From positions 1,246,825 to 1,310,824 of the forward strand of contig NZ_FXAP01000001.1 of the NCBI RefSeq assembly GCF_900177615.1: a DNA stretch of 64,000 bases, given 5' to 3'. The DNA is from Plantibacter flavus. Its GTDB lineage: Bacteria > Actinomycetota > Actinomycetes > Actinomycetales > Microbacteriaceae. Shown in pieces: positions 35,073 through 44,461 of the stretch. Under the pieces are notes generated by a model, which made no database searches, had not been told where the DNA came from, and saw nothing but the letters and a program-made list of their open reading frames with translations. The number at the start of each line of letters is the position of its first letter. Position 1 is the stretch's first letter. Position numbers and translations under genes: made by a program.

Positions 35073-35749
35073 TGGCGACCTGCGTCCGGGCTCGCGTCTC
35101 CTGGCTCCGCCGGATCGAGGGTGGCCGCGTCTGCCTCAGCCTCGCGGTCCTCCGCATCCTGGGCTGCCCGTTCGCTCGCTCGCGTCGTGCGCGTGCCGTC
35201 GAGGTTGACACCGAAGAGCGTCAACAGGATGAACAGCGCCATGCTGACCACGATGCAGATGTCGGCCACGTTGTAGATCGCGGGGAGCATCCAGGGCGTC
35301 GAGATGAAGTCGACGACGTGGCCGAGGCCGAAGGACGGCTCACGGAAGAGGCGGTCGGTCAGGTTGCCGAGCACGCCTCCGAGGAGCAGACCGAACACGA
35401 TCGCCCAGGCGCGCGAACGGATGCGGCGCGCGAACCAGACGATGACGACGACGACGACCGCGGCGAGGATCGAGAAGATCCAGGTGTAGCCGGCGCCCAG
35501 CGAGAAGGCGGCACCCGAGTTCTTGACGAAGTACAGGACCAGCGCCTGTCCGAAGACGGGGACGGACTCACCGACCGTCAGGTTGCTGGTGACGAGGAAC
35601 TTCGTGAACTGATCGGCCGAATAGGCCACGACGGCAACCAGCGCCAGGACTGCAAGAGTCCTGGCGCTGGCCTTCGACGGTGATGCGGGAGACAACCGGG
35701 TGTCTGCGCTAGACCGCTGCGCTGTCGGCGGTGACGCCGGACTTCGCAT
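35069..35749 (-). CDS. lspA: Lipoprotein signal peptidase (signal peptidase II)
   Basis: 226-residue aspartic membrane protease that cleaves prolipoprotein signals. Four helices are seen. The catalytic aspartates lie in [12 protein letters not shown] and [11 protein letters not shown], and [10 protein letters not shown] matches the conserved region after helix 1. The C-terminal tail (about 45 residues) is acidic and alanine-rich. The 5' end is uncertain: ATG 35749 would overlap divIVA by 41 bp, while TTG 35695 just after the divIVA stop also gives a good protein. The first cysteine-free helix starts near residue 31 of the longer form. Confidence 0.92.
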   Translation of the reverse strand: MRSPASPPTAQRSSADTRLSPASPSKASARTLAVLALVAVVAYSADQFTKFLVTSNLTVGESVPVFGQALVLYFVKNSGAAFSLGAGYTWIFSILAAVVVVVIVWFARRIRSRAWAIVFGLLLGGVLGNLTDRLFREPSFGLGHVVDFISTPWMLPAIYNVADICIVVSMALFILLTLFGVNLDGTRTTRASERAAQDAEDREAEADAATLDPAEPGDASPDAGRQ

Positions 35750-36350
35750 CGGGTGCGGAGCTCGACGACGAGGCGTCGAGGTCCTTCAGCTGACCCTCGA
35801 TGTAGCCGCGGAGCTGCGAGCGGTACTCACGCTCGAAGTTGCGCAGCTCGTCGATCTTGTGCTCCAGCACGGAGCGCTCCTGCTCGAGGATCTGCATCTG
35901 TGCGCGCTGCTTCGCCTCGGCTTCGGCGACGACGCGTGCCGCGGTCGCGTGGCCTTCGGCGATGAGTGCGTCGCGACGCTGAGCGCCCTCTGCGACGTGC
36001 TCGTCGTGCAGGCGGCGGGCCAGCTGCAGGAGGTTGTTGGAGCTCTCGGCCGTGTTGTCGGTCGACTCGGCGGCAGGAGCCGCGGCGGGTGCGACGACCG
36101 GAGCCGGTGCGGGAGCAGGCTCAGCCTTTGCAAGAGCGGCGGGAGCGGAGGAGCCGCCCTTCTGCAGCTCGGCGACCTTGGCCTCGGCCGCGGTCAGCTT
36201 CTGCTGGACCTCGTCCTTCTCCTGGATGAGGCGACGCAGTTCGACGACCACCTCATCGAGGAAGTCGTCTACCTCGTCCTGGTCGTAGCCTTCGCGGAAC
36301 TTGGTCTGCTGAAACCGCTTCTGGACCACGTCTTCGGGAGTGAGCGCCAT
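35709..36350 (-). CDS. divIVA: DivIVA/Wag31 polar growth scaffold
   Basis: 213-residue coiled-coil protein that marks curved membrane at the poles and septum and directs polar cell-wall growth. The N-terminal DivIVA domain (LTPEDVVQKRFQQTKFREGYDQDEVDDFLDE, split over residues 3-33) is clear. A coiled coil (about 33-63) follows, then an Ala/Pro/Glu linker, then a second coiled coil (about 105-190). AAGGTGG precedes ATG 36350. In actinobacteria it is essential and regulated by PASTA kinases, and one such kinase gene is in this window. Confidence 0.95.
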   Translation of the reverse strand: MALTPEDVVQKRFQQTKFREGYDQDEVDDFLDEVVVELRRLIQEKDEVQQKLTAAEAKVAELQKGGSSAPAALAKAEPAPAPAPVVAPAAAPAAESTDNTAESSNNLLQLARRLHDEHVAEGAQRRDALIAEGHATAARVVAEAEAKQRAQMQILEQERSVLEHKIDELRNFEREYRSQLRGYIEGQLKDLDASSSSSAPDAKSGVTADSAAV

Positions 36351-36524
36351 AGCGAACCACCTTCACTGTCGAATCGAAAATCTGTGTACAACGCCCCCAC
36401 GCTAGCAAAGTCTGACCCAGTGGGTGAGACATGTTGTCAGCGTCGGAGCTTCCCGTCAGGTGACGGGCGTTCTATCGTAGCCGCACAATCGTCGTGAACC
36501 CTGCGCGGGCACCGACGTCGGCGG

Positions 36525-36821
36525 CTACAGGAGCTGGACGAGCGTCATCGCGATGATGCAACACAGCATCGTCAGCGTCCAACCGAAGTCGAGCGCGACG
36601 GGACCGACCGCGACGCGCGGGAGGACACGGCGGAAGAACCGGATCGGCGGGTCGGTGACGGTGAAACTGAGCTCGGCGAGGACCAGGCCGACGCCCGACG
36701 GTCGCCACTGCGGGCGGAGTACCCGAGCCAGGTCGAGGATGAACCGCGCCCAGAGGACGAAGAAGTACAGGAGCAGCGCGAGATAGAGGATCGTGCCGAT
36801 CACGGAGATGAGAGAAGCCAC
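36525..36821 (-). CDS. YggT family membrane protein
   Basis: 98-residue protein with two helices separated by an amphipathic region (LYLALLLYFFVLWARFILDL and ALDFGWTLTMLCCIIAMTLVQLL regions) and the family motif TDPPIRFFRRVLPRV. In cyanobacteria and streptococci relatives affect nucleoid or septum organisation; its place between sepF and divIVA is conserved in actinobacteria. GTG 36821 begins 7 bp after the sepF stop. CATAAT (36828-36833) six bases upstream could also make a leaderless start. Confidence 0.88.
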   Translation of the reverse strand: MASLISVIGTILYLALLLYFFVLWARFILDLARVLRPQWRPSGVGLVLAELSFTVTDPPIRFFRRVLPRVAVGPVALDFGWTLTMLCCIIAMTLVQLL

Positions 36822-36828
36822 CCCTCGA

Positions 36829-37344
36829 TTATGACTGAGCGAAGAAGGTCGCCTCGGTCGCTTCCGGTGCGCCCTGCCCGTTGTCGCCGGACACGGCGAC
36901 GTGCTCGGGCGAGAGCAGGAAGACCTTGCTCGTCACTCGCTCGATCTTCCCGTAGAGGCCCTGCGAGAGGCCACTGGCGAAGTCGATGAGGCGTCGGGCG
37001 TCGCCGTCGCTCATCTGGGAGAGGTTGATGATGACCGGGACACCATCGCGGAAGCTCTCGGCGATGATCTGAGCGTCGCGGTACTGCTTGGGGTGCACCG
37101 TGAGGATCTCGTTGAGGTCGGAGCTCGGGGCGACCGGCTGACGAACCGGGACCGGCTTGCGCAGCGGGGTCACGGGAGCGGCCTTCTCGACGCGCTCGAC
37201 CCGCTCTGCGCGCTCGGGACGTTCTGCCCGGCGAGGCTCGGCCTGCTGCGTGGGCTCGGCCTGGGCAGCGTGCTGCTGCTCGTACTCGAGATCATCGTCG
37301 GCGAGCCCGAGGTACACCATGGTCTTCTTCAGTGGGTTCGACAT
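36829..37344 (-). CDS. sepF: Cell division protein SepF
   Basis: 171-residue membrane anchor for FtsZ, the functional replacement for FtsA in actinobacteria. An N-terminal membrane-binding amphipathic segment ([18 protein letters not shown]) is followed by a charged Glu/Arg linker with [15 protein letters not shown] repeats. The C-terminal globular domain ([47 protein letters not shown]) binds the FtsZ tail. ATG 37344 has GGAGG upstream. Confidence 0.95.
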   Translation of the reverse strand: MSNPLKKTMVYLGLADDDLEYEQQHAAQAEPTQQAEPRRAERPERAERVERVEKAAPVTPLRKPVPVRQPVAPSSDLNEILTVHPKQYRDAQIIAESFRDGVPVIINLSQMSDGDARRLIDFASGLSQGLYGKIERVTSKVFLLSPEHVAVSGDNGQGAPEATEATFFAQS

Positions 37345-37388
37345 CGTTTCCTCCGTGATCTGCGGTCCTTGCACCTTCGAGATTAACG

Positions 37389-38102
37389 TCACACCGGACG
37401 ATTCCCGGTGATTGCCGTGCCGATGCGTAGGTGTGTCGCGCCCGCTTCGATCGCCTCGACGTAGTCGTGGCTCATCCCGATCGACAGGCCGTCGGCCTGC
37501 GGAGCGAGGGATCGCACCCGCGCGGACGCCGCGACGACCCGCGCGAACGCGGCGGCCGGCGGCTCGTCGATCGGTGCGACGGCCATGACGCCTCGCAGGA
37601 CGACACCCTCGGCCTCGAGCGTCTCCGTGGCGAGCGCTTCCAGCGCTTCGTCGCCGGCCACACCGCCGCGACCCGGGTCGTCGGTCAGGTTCACCTGGAG
37701 GAACACCTCGAGGAGGCGGTCCGGTGATGACAGCGCGCGCAGGAGTTCGGGTCGGTCCACCGAGTGCACGGCGTCGACGTATCGACGCACCTGCTTCGCC
37801 TTGTTCGTCTGCAACTGGCCGATGAAGTGCCACCGCAGCCCGAGTCCGGCGGCCGCCTCGGCCTTGTCGCGGGCCTCCGGGTGTCGGTTCTCCCCCACGT
37901 CGGTGACCCCCGCGGCCGCGAGCTGCTGCACGAGTGCGACCGGATGGAACTTCGTCACGACGATGAGCGTCGGCTCGTGGGTGCGACCGGCCGCACGGGC
38001 AGCATCTGCGACGCGGCCTCGGATCGCGGCGAGGCGATCGAGCAGAGCCGGATCGGGCTCCGAAGAGCCCGACCCGGTCGAGGTGATCGTATCGCCGCCC
38101 AC
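37389..38102 (-). CDS. YggS family pyridoxal phosphate homeostasis protein
   Basis: 237-residue PLP-binding TIM barrel without known catalytic activity (YggS/PLPBP). The PLP lysine is in [35 protein letters not shown] and [23 protein letters not shown] are strongly conserved. GTG 38102 shares one base with the ftsZ TAG. In mycobacteria a laccase-domain gene lies between ftsZ and this gene; here it is missing. Confidence 0.94.
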   Translation of the reverse strand: MGGDTITSTGSGSSEPDPALLDRLAAIRGRVADAARAAGRTHEPTLIVVTKFHPVALVQQLAAAGVTDVGENRHPEARDKAEAAAGLGLRWHFIGQLQTNKAKQVRRYVDAVHSVDRPELLRALSSPDRLLEVFLQVNLTDDPGRGGVAGDEALEALATETLEAEGVVLRGVMAVAPIDEPPAAAFARVVAASARVRSLAPQADGLSIGMSHDYVEAIEAGATHLRIGTAITGNRPV

Positions 38103-39358
38103 TACTTCAGGAAGTCGGGGATGTCCAGCTCGCCCTCGTCGTCGAACGAGGGGTCGACGACGGCGGTCTCGACGACCGCTTCAGGCTGGCGGTGCGTCGC
38201 TCCGGAGAAGGGCGAGGACGCGTTCTGCCTGGAGCTCCAGTCGCCACCGGAGGCGACCGGTGCCGCAGCAGGCGCCGAGCGGTGCTCGGACGACTCCGAG
38301 GCCGTGTTGGCCGAGGTGCTGATGGGAGCGCTGGGCGCCTCGTCCGAGGTGCTCATGACGCCGCCGGAGATGACCGCGTCGGCCGGCGAGGCCGCCGTCC
38401 TGGTGAGGGGCTCGCCACCGTCGAATCCGGCGGCGATGACCGTCACACGCACCTCGTCACCGAGGGTGTCGTCGACGACCGCTCCGAAGATGATGTTCGC
38501 CTCGGGGTGCACGGCCTCCTGGACGAGCTTGGCGGCGTCGTTGATCTCGAAGATGCCGAGGTTCGAGCCACCCTGAATGGACAGCAGGACACCGTGGGCG
38601 CCCTCGATGCTCGCTTCGAGCAGCGGGGAGGCGACGGCGAGTTCAGCCGCCTTGATGGCACGATCAGCGCCACGCGAGGAGCCGATACCCATGAGGGCGG
38701 AACCGGCCCCCTGCATGACCGACTTGACGTCGGCGAAGTCGAGGTTGATGAGGCCGGGGGTGGTGATGAGGTCGGTGATGCCCTGGACGCCGGCGAGGAG
38801 CACCTGGTCGGCGGTCGCGAACGCCTCGAGCATGCTGATGCCGCGGTCGCTGATCTCCAGCAGGCGGTCGTTCGGCACGACGATGAGCGTGTCGACCTCC
38901 TCCTTCAGGCGGGCGACGCCGAGCTCGGCCTGGGCCTGACGGCGACGACCCTCGAATCCGAACGGCTTCGTGACGACACCGATGGTCAGCGCACCGATCG
39001 ACTTCGCGATCCGCGCCACGACGGGTGCGCCGCCGGTTCCGGTACCGCCACCCTCACCGGCGGTGACGAACACCATGTCGGCGCCGGCGATGGCCTCTTC
39101 GATCTCCTCGGCGTGATCCTCCGCCGCGCGGCGTCCGACCTCGGGGTCGGCGCCGGCGCCGAGGCCGCGGGTGATCTCGCGGCCGACGTCGAGCTTGACG
39201 TCGGCATCGCTCATCAGCAGCGCCTGCGCGTCCGTGTTGATGGCGATGAACTCCACGCCTCGGAGGCCGAGCTCGATCATGCGGTTGACCGCGTTCACGC
39301 CGCCGCCGCCGATACCGACGACCTTGATGACGGCGAGGTAGTTCTGGTTTGTAGTCAC
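38102..39358 (-). CDS. ftsZ: Cell division protein FtsZ
   Basis: 418-residue tubulin-like GTPase that forms the division ring. The GTP signature [15 protein letters not shown] (residues about 101-115), [13 protein letters not shown] near the start, and the T7 loop with [11 protein letters not shown] are intact. A variable Ser/Ala/Glu linker precedes the conserved C-terminal tail peptide [13 protein letters not shown], the docking site for SepF and FtsW. GTG 39358 has GGAGG upstream. An AT-rich promoter candidate lies directly upstream, in the gap to ftsQ. Confidence 0.98.
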   Translation of the reverse strand: MTTNQNYLAVIKVVGIGGGGVNAVNRMIELGLRGVEFIAINTDAQALLMSDADVKLDVGREITRGLGAGADPEVGRRAAEDHAEEIEEAIAGADMVFVTAGEGGGTGTGGAPVVARIAKSIGALTIGVVTKPFGFEGRRRQAQAELGVARLKEEVDTLIVVPNDRLLEISDRGISMLEAFATADQVLLAGVQGITDLITTPGLINLDFADVKSVMQGAGSALMGIGSSRGADRAIKAAELAVASPLLEASIEGAHGVLLSIQGGSNLGIFEINDAAKLVQEAVHPEANIIFGAVVDDTLGDEVRVTVIAAGFDGGEPLTRTAASPADAVISGGVMSTSDEAPSAPISTSANTASESSEHRSAPAAAPVASGGDWSSRQNASSPFSGATHRQPEAVVETAVVDPSFDDEGELDIPDFLK

Positions 39359-39402
39359 TTCAGGCCTCCGTGAGAACTCTCAACCTCTAGTTAAGGTTTA
39401 AA

Positions 39403-39429
39403 GTTATGCTGCGTATGCATTTTCTGTCC
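39403..39429 (-). promoter_or_regulatory. Candidate internal promoter of ftsZ in an AT-rich island
   Basis: The gap between ftsQ and ftsZ (39359-39517) contains an unusually AT-rich stretch (about 39388-39425). On the minus strand GGACAG (39424-39429) and CATAAC (39403-39408) are 15 nt apart, a short but possible spacing; TTAAAC and TAACTA are other -10-like words. Dedicated ftsZ promoters are known in actinobacteria. Confidence 0.45.
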
Positions 39430-39517
39430 TGAGCACGACGTTAGGGCCCAGCCCCTGCGGTGTCGGGACGCTTCCGGGCGTGTCGGCACATCGACGGGAA
39501 TATCCCGGCGCGCTTCC

Positions 39518-40612
39518 TCAGCGGACGATGGCGGCGGACGGCGACGACACGTCGTACTGGTTCACCTGGGACGGGTCGGTGGCCGCCATCGTGGTCGCGA
39601 GGATCCGCGCTTTCAGGACCGAGTCCTCCGCACTCCCCCACACGACCTCGGCGGGCGAGTCCACGAGCGTGAGGGTGACGTCGTCCGCGGTCGACGCCGA
39701 GACCGACGCCACGCGGGCGCGGAGATCCGTCGGGAGCGCCCGGATCACCGCGGCCGCGGCGACGAAGCCCTTGGAGGTCGGGCCGCCGGTGACCATGAGC
39801 GTGGGATACCCGGTGATCGGTTGGTCGCTGCGCTCGATCGTGACCCCGGCGGCGTCGACGAGGGTGTACACCGATCCGGACTGCAACACGCCCACCGGCT
39901 CGCGTTCGACGATCCGCACGACGAGCGTGCTCGGGGGCTGGGATTCGAGGGAGTAGCTCGCGATGAGCGGGTATCCGACGAGCACCGCCTTGACCGCTCC
40001 CGCGTCGACCAGTGCGAGCGGGCGACCCAGCTGGTCGCTGAGCGCCTCGGTGATCTCGGCCTGGTCCACCCGGCTCGCACCGACGACCTCGATGGACCGG
40101 ACGGCCAGCAGGGGCGAATAGGCTCCGGCGAGCGAGACGACGATCAGGAGGCCGAGGGTCGCGGCCGCGACCACCCAGGCGCGGTGGCGACCGCGCTTGC
40201 GGGCCGTGAACCGACGGATCTCCTGGCGTTCGTGACGACGTCGCAGCTTGGCGGCCTCACGCGGGGTGAGGAACGTCTCGTCCTCCCGTTCGTCCGGGCG
40301 CTCCAGGGTCGCCGTCGCCGAGGCGGAGGACGTCGCCGCCGGTTTCGCACCGACCTTCGACGATGGTGCCGGCGTCGATGAGGCTGACGCCGACTTCGCC
40401 TTCGACTTCGAATCCGACGGCTGGGTCGGTGCCCCGGCACCCGACCGCTTCGGCCGGAGCCGGGCAGCGTCCAGCTCGATGACGTCCGTCTCCTGCTCGG
40501 TGACGGGCTCAGCGGTCACGCCGGCACGGTCGACCGGTGTGGACGCCGCCGACCGGGTCTGACGCTCGGGGCGCGGACCGGCCGCGGGGTCGAAGCCGTC
40601 CGGGCGCTTCAC
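39518..40612 (-). CDS. ftsQ: Cell division protein FtsQ
   Basis: 364-residue bitopic divisome protein. A long cytoplasmic region of about 160 residues, rich in Ser, Ala, Pro and Lys, ends in REAAKLRRRHERQEIRRF. One transmembrane helix follows (about 173-195), then the POTRA domain (LAVRSIEVVGASRVDQAEITEAL) and the beta domain. GTG 40612 lies 10 bp after the murC stop and is the first in-frame start beyond it; the ribosome site is weak. The long N-terminus is typical for actinobacteria but low in sequence complexity. Confidence 0.92.
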   Translation of the reverse strand: MKRPDGFDPAAGPRPERQTRSAASTPVDRAGVTAEPVTEQETDVIELDAARLRPKRSGAGAPTQPSDSKSKAKSASASSTPAPSSKVGAKPAATSSASATATLERPDEREDETFLTPREAAKLRRRHERQEIRRFTARKRGRHRAWVVAAATLGLLIVVSLAGAYSPLLAVRSIEVVGASRVDQAEITEALSDQLGRPLALVDAGAVKAVLVGYPLIASYSLESQPPSTLVVRIVEREPVGVLQSGSVYTLVDAAGVTIERSDQPITGYPTLMVTGGPTSKGFVAAAAVIRALPTDLRARVASVSASTADDVTLTLVDSPAEVVWGSAEDSVLKARILATTMAATDPSQVNQYDVSSPSAAIVR

Positions 40613-40622
40613 CGGACGCCCA

Positions 40623-42035
40623 TCAGACGGACTCGCGACCGGCGATGGCTTCGAGGAGCTGCGGCACGATCCGGTAGACGTCGCCGCATCCGAGCGTGAT
40701 GACGAAGTCGCCGGGCCGCACGACCGTCGCCGTGTAGTCCGCGGCGCGCTGCCAGTCGTCGATGTACGCGACGCGGTCAGCGTCGGAGAACCGCGTCGAC
40801 ACCGTCGCACCGGTCACGCCGGGCTCGGGATCCTCGCGCGCACCGTAGACCTCGAGCACGACCGTGTGGTCGGCGTACCGCTCGAGGGCGTCGGCGAACT
40901 CCTGAGCGAACAGGCGGGTCCGGCTGTACAGGTGCGGCTGGTGGACAGCGATGATACGACCGTCGCCGACCACCGTGCGCGCTGCGGCGAGAGCGGCTGC
41001 GACCTCGGTGGGGTGGTGCGCGTAGTCGTCGTAGACACTCACACCGTCGACGACACCGTGCAGCTCGAATCGACGCTGCGTACCGCCGAAGGCGGTGATA
41101 CCCCGGAGCGCGTCCGCCGGGTCGAAGCCGACGCCGACGAGGACCGCGAATGCGCCGGCGGCGTTGATGGCGTTGTGGCGCCCTGGCACGCGGAGGGTCG
41201 CCGCGTAGCTGGTGCCCTCGTAGCTGAGCTGGAAGGAGACCGGACCGGTCGAGCCGACGTCGTGCAGTCGGACGTCCGCGTCGGCGGCCTCGCCGAAGGT
41301 CAGTACCCGCTTGCCGTCGGAGGCTGCTCGGAGCGCCGGGGTGATCCGGACCGAGCGGGCGTCGTCCGAGGAGATGACGACGAGTTCGCGGGCCTGCTGG
41401 GCGAAGGTCACGAACGCCTGCTCGAACGCCTCGAGCGAACCGTAATGGTCCAAGTGGTCGGGGTCGATGTTCGTGATGAGCGCGACGGCCGTGTCGTAGA
41501 GCAGGAACGAACCGTCGGACTCGTCCGCCTCGACGACGAACAGTTCTCCGGTGCCGCGGGCCGAGCTCAACCCGAGGGACTCGATCACGCCACCGTTGAC
41601 GAAGCTGGGATCGGCACCGAGCTCCAGGAGCGCCGTGATGATCATGCCGGTCGACGTCGTCTTCCCGTGGGCCCCCGCGACGGAGATGAGTCGCGTCCCG
41701 GAGGTCAGCCACGCGAGCGCCTGCGACCGGTGCAGGATCGTCAGACCCCGTTCCTTCGCGAGCAAGTACTCGGGATTGTCCGCCCACAGCGCCCCGGTCA
41801 CGACGAGGGTGTCCGCGTCCCCGACGTTCTGTGCATCGTGGCCGATGGCGACGGGGACGCCGAGCTCGCGCAGGGCGTCGATGTTCTTCGACTCGCGCAC
41901 GTCCGAGCCGGTCACGCGCGATCCGGCGCTCACGAACAACCGTGCGATGCCGCTCATCCCGCTGCCGCCGATGCCGACGAAGTGCACGACGCCGAGGTCG
42001 GCGGGGATCTCGACGGTTGGGTCTGGCTTGATCAC
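40623..42035 (-). CDS. murC: UDP-N-acetylmuramate-L-alanine ligase
   Basis: 470-residue ATP-dependent ligase that adds the first amino acid of the peptidoglycan stem. [18 protein letters not shown] is the UDP-sugar binding start, [13 protein letters not shown] the ATP P-loop, EADESDGSF and [12 protein letters not shown] the metal and ATP-site motifs, and [15 protein letters not shown] the C-terminal domain signature. GTG start at 42035. Confidence 0.96.
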   Translation of the reverse strand: MIKPDPTVEIPADLGVVHFVGIGGSGMSGIARLFVSAGSRVTGSDVRESKNIDALRELGVPVAIGHDAQNVGDADTLVVTGALWADNPEYLLAKERGLTILHRSQALAWLTSGTRLISVAGAHGKTTSTGMIITALLELGADPSFVNGGVIESLGLSSARGTGELFVVEADESDGSFLLYDTAVALITNIDPDHLDHYGSLEAFEQAFVTFAQQARELVVISSDDARSVRITPALRAASDGKRVLTFGEAADADVRLHDVGSTGPVSFQLSYEGTSYAATLRVPGRHNAINAAGAFAVLVGVGFDPADALRGITAFGGTQRRFELHGVVDGVSVYDDYAHHPTEVAAALAAARTVVGDGRIIAVHQPHLYSRTRLFAQEFADALERYADHTVVLEVYGAREDPEPGVTGATVSTRFSDADRVAYIDDWQRAADYTATVVRPGDFVITLGCGDVYRIVPQLLEAIAGRESV

Positions 42036-42062
42036 GGTGTCACGCTTTCTGGGAAGACTGGA

Positions 42063-43160
42063 TCACCGGCCGCGCACGCGCTGCACCGATGGTTGGAGCG
42101 CCTCATCGATGAGGGCGATGACGCGAGCCGTGCCGTCGGAGACACCGACGCTCTTGGATTGGGCGGCCAGGTCGTCGACCCGGTGCCGATCGCTCAGCAA
42201 CGGGACGAGGTGCTCACGCACCCAGGCTGGCACGAACTGCGCGTCATCTACCATAACCGCTCCCCCGGCCCGCACGACGTCGGCGGCGTTGAAGCGCTGC
42301 TCACCGTTGCCGACCGGATAGGGCACGTAGACGGCCGGGAGTCCGACCGCGCACAGCTCGCTGACCGTGGCGCTACCAGCACGCGACACCGCGAAGTCGG
42401 CTGCGGCGATGGCGAGCTCCATCCGGGAGCAGTACTCGAGCAGGTGGTAGTGGTCGACACCGGGATCCGAGATCTCACTCTTCGCACCCGTGATGTGGAG
42501 CACCTGCCAACCGGCCGCGACGACGTCTTCGGCGCTCTGGCTCATCGTCGCATTGATCCGTCTCGCGCCGAGCGAACCGCCGGTGACGAGCAGCAGCGGT
42601 CGGTCCGACACGAGGCCGAACTCGGCGAGGGCCGCCGGCCGGAGCGTCTCGCGGTCCAGCTCCTCGATCTCGCGACGCAGCGGCATGCCGACGAAGCGTG
42701 CGTTGCGGATGGGCGTGTGGTGGAAGGCGACACCGACGTAGGGCGTGTACCTCGCGCCGAGCCGGTTCGCGAGGCCCGGACGTGCGTTCGCCTCGTGGAT
42801 GACCAGTGGGACGCCGGCGCGCCTCGCCGCCGTGTACGCCGGTGCGGCCGCGTAGCCGCCGAAACCGATCACGACGTCCACCTGGTGGTCCCGGATCATC
42901 GCCACCACGGCTGCGACCGTCCGGCGGAGGCGACCGGGGAAGCGGAGCGCATCGATGTTCGGCCGGCGGGGGAAGGGCAGTTTGGGGATCGTGAGCAATT
43001 CGTAGCCGCGTTCCGGGACGAGTCGCGCCTCGAGTCCCTCCGCCGTACCGACCACCAGGATCGTCGCTTCAGGGTCTCTGGCGCGGAGTCCGTCGGCCAC
43101 CGCCAACAGCGGATTGACATGGCCGGCGGTGCCGCCGCCAGCGAGGAGGTAGGTGGTCAT
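42063..43160 (-). CDS. murG: Lipid II synthase (MurG N-acetylglucosaminyltransferase)
   Basis: 365-residue membrane-associated GT28 glycosyltransferase that makes lipid II from lipid I. The N-terminal GGGTAGHVNPLLAVAD loop, GFGGYAAAPAYTAA, IHEANARPGLANRL and the C-terminal UDP-GlcNAc site SRAGSATVSELCAVGLP with PYPVGNGEQRFNA are all present. ATG 43160 overlaps the ftsW stop by four bases. Confidence 0.96.
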   Translation of the reverse strand: MTTYLLAGGGTAGHVNPLLAVADGLRARDPEATILVVGTAEGLEARLVPERGYELLTIPKLPFPRRPNIDALRFPGRLRRTVAAVVAMIRDHQVDVVIGFGGYAAAPAYTAARRAGVPLVIHEANARPGLANRLGARYTPYVGVAFHHTPIRNARFVGMPLRREIEELDRETLRPAALAEFGLVSDRPLLLVTGGSLGARRINATMSQSAEDVVAAGWQVLHITGAKSEISDPGVDHYHLLEYCSRMELAIAAADFAVSRAGSATVSELCAVGLPAVYVPYPVGNGEQRFNAADVVRAGGAVMVDDAQFVPAWVREHLVPLLSDRHRVDDLAAQSKSVGVSDGTARVIALIDEALQPSVQRVRGR

Positions 43161-44461
43161 CGGGTGACTCCGGAGGATTGAGGACGTCGAGCGGGTGACC
43201 GACGGGACTGCTGGGACGCGGGGCGCCCGCGCTCCCGGGCGAACGACAGGACGATCCCGATCGCGACGAGGGTGGTGAGCAGCGCCGTGCCGCCCGAGGA
43301 CAGCAGCGGTAACGGCACGCCGAGCACCGGCAGGACTCCGAGGACGACGCCGATGTTCACGAGCGCCTGGCCGATGATCCAGGCCATGACGGCGCCGGTG
43401 GTGATCCGGACGAAGGAGTCGTCGCTGGTGCGGATCACCCGGATGAACATGACGGCGAGGAAGACGAACAGCCCGAGGACGAGGACGGCGCCGATGAGGC
43501 CCAGCTCCTCGCCGATCGCCGCGAAGATGAAGTCGTTCGAGATCGCCGGCAGCCACCCGTACTTCGCGCGCGAGTTGCCGAGACCGACACCCCAGAGGCC
43601 ACCGTTCGCCAGCGCCCACGTGCCGTGGGTCGACTGCCAGTCGGCGTTCTCGTAGTCGCCCTTGCCGTCGCCGAAGAACGCCATGATGCGCTGCATGCGG
43701 TTGGCGCTCGTGACGGCCATGATGAGGAACAGCACGGCCCCCGCGACCACCGGGATCGCGATGTAGCGCAGTCGCACCCCGGCGAAGTACAGCGCCGAGA
43801 ACACGATGAGGGCCATGATCACGACGGTACCGAGGTCGCCACCGAGCAGGACGAGGCCGATGGAGAGACCGGCGAAGGGGATGACCGGGATCAGGGCGTG
43901 CTTCCACTCGAGGAGCCGCGGTTGCTTGACCGTCAGCACGAGCCCGAGCCACACGACCAGCGCGAGCTTGACCGCTTCCGAGGGCTGCGCGGTGAAGCCG
44001 CCGATCTCGATCCAGTTGCGGTTGCCACCGATCTCGTAGCCGAGCGGTGTGAAGACGAGCAGCTGCAGGCCCATGGCCACCAGGAGGAACGCCCACGCCC
44101 ACTTCTTCCAGAACCGTGCCGGGAAGCGACTCACGATGAGCATGAGCGGAACACCGATCATCGCGAACGTCGCCTGGCGCCAGAACAGCCCGAAGTACCC
44201 GTCGCCGGCCTCGTAGGACTCGACGGAGGACGAGGACAGCACCATGACGAGCCCGAGCCCGACGAGGAACAGGGTGACACCCAGCAGGAGGAAGTAGTTC
44301 TTCGACTCCGGACGCAGCACCTTGCCCAGCGAGATCCGCGCACTCGACATGCCTCTCGGCGACGTCGGCGCGTCGGGTGTCCCACTGCCTGAGGCGACCG
44401 TCGTCATCCGGGACGACGCCGGCCGCACGCGGCGCGGGTCAGCGCGAGGCGGATCGATCAT
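43157..44461 (-). CDS. ftsW: Peptidoglycan glycosyltransferase FtsW
   Basis: 434-residue SEDS polymerase of septal peptidoglycan with about ten helices. Conserved features: NRNWIEIGGFTAQPSEAVKLALVVW (split across residues 150-175, with the NWI/QPSE motif), GGDLGTVVIM, and the C-terminal VLGVPLPLLSSGGTALLT. The tail is basic. ATG 44461 is chosen because GGAGGTG lies six bases upstream, although this overlaps murD by about 20 bp; ATG 44407 is less well supported. Confidence 0.95.
   Translation of the reverse strand: MIDPPRADPRRVRPASSRMTTVASGSGTPDAPTSPRGMSSARISLGKVLRPESKNYFLLLGVTLFLVGLGLVMVLSSSSVESYEAGDGYFGLFWRQATFAMIGVPLMLIVSRFPARFWKKWAWAFLLVAMGLQLLVFTPLGYEIGGNRNWIEIGGFTAQPSEAVKLALVVWLGLVLTVKQPRLLEWKHALIPVIPFAGLSIGLVLLGGDLGTVVIMALIVFSALYFAGVRLRYIAIPVVAGAVLFLIMAVTSANRMQRIMAFFGDGKGDYENADWQSTHGTWALANGGLWGVGLGNSRAKYGWLPAISNDFIFAAIGEELGLIGAVLVLGLFVFLAVMFIRVIRTSDDSFVRITTGAVMAWIIGQALVNIGVVLGVLPVLGVPLPLLSSGGTALLTTLVAIGIVLSFARERGRPASQQSRRSPARRPQSSGVTR

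Noticed and set aside
39382-39398. AACCT...AGGTT inverted repeat upstream of ftsZ as an operator
   Set aside because: The arms are only 5 bp with a 7-nt centre inside an AT-rich promoter region, so chance similarity is likely.
40866-43181. Long plus-strand frame across murC, murG and part of ftsW
   Set aside because: Same antisense artefact; the minus-strand genes are complete and overlap in the normal dcw order.
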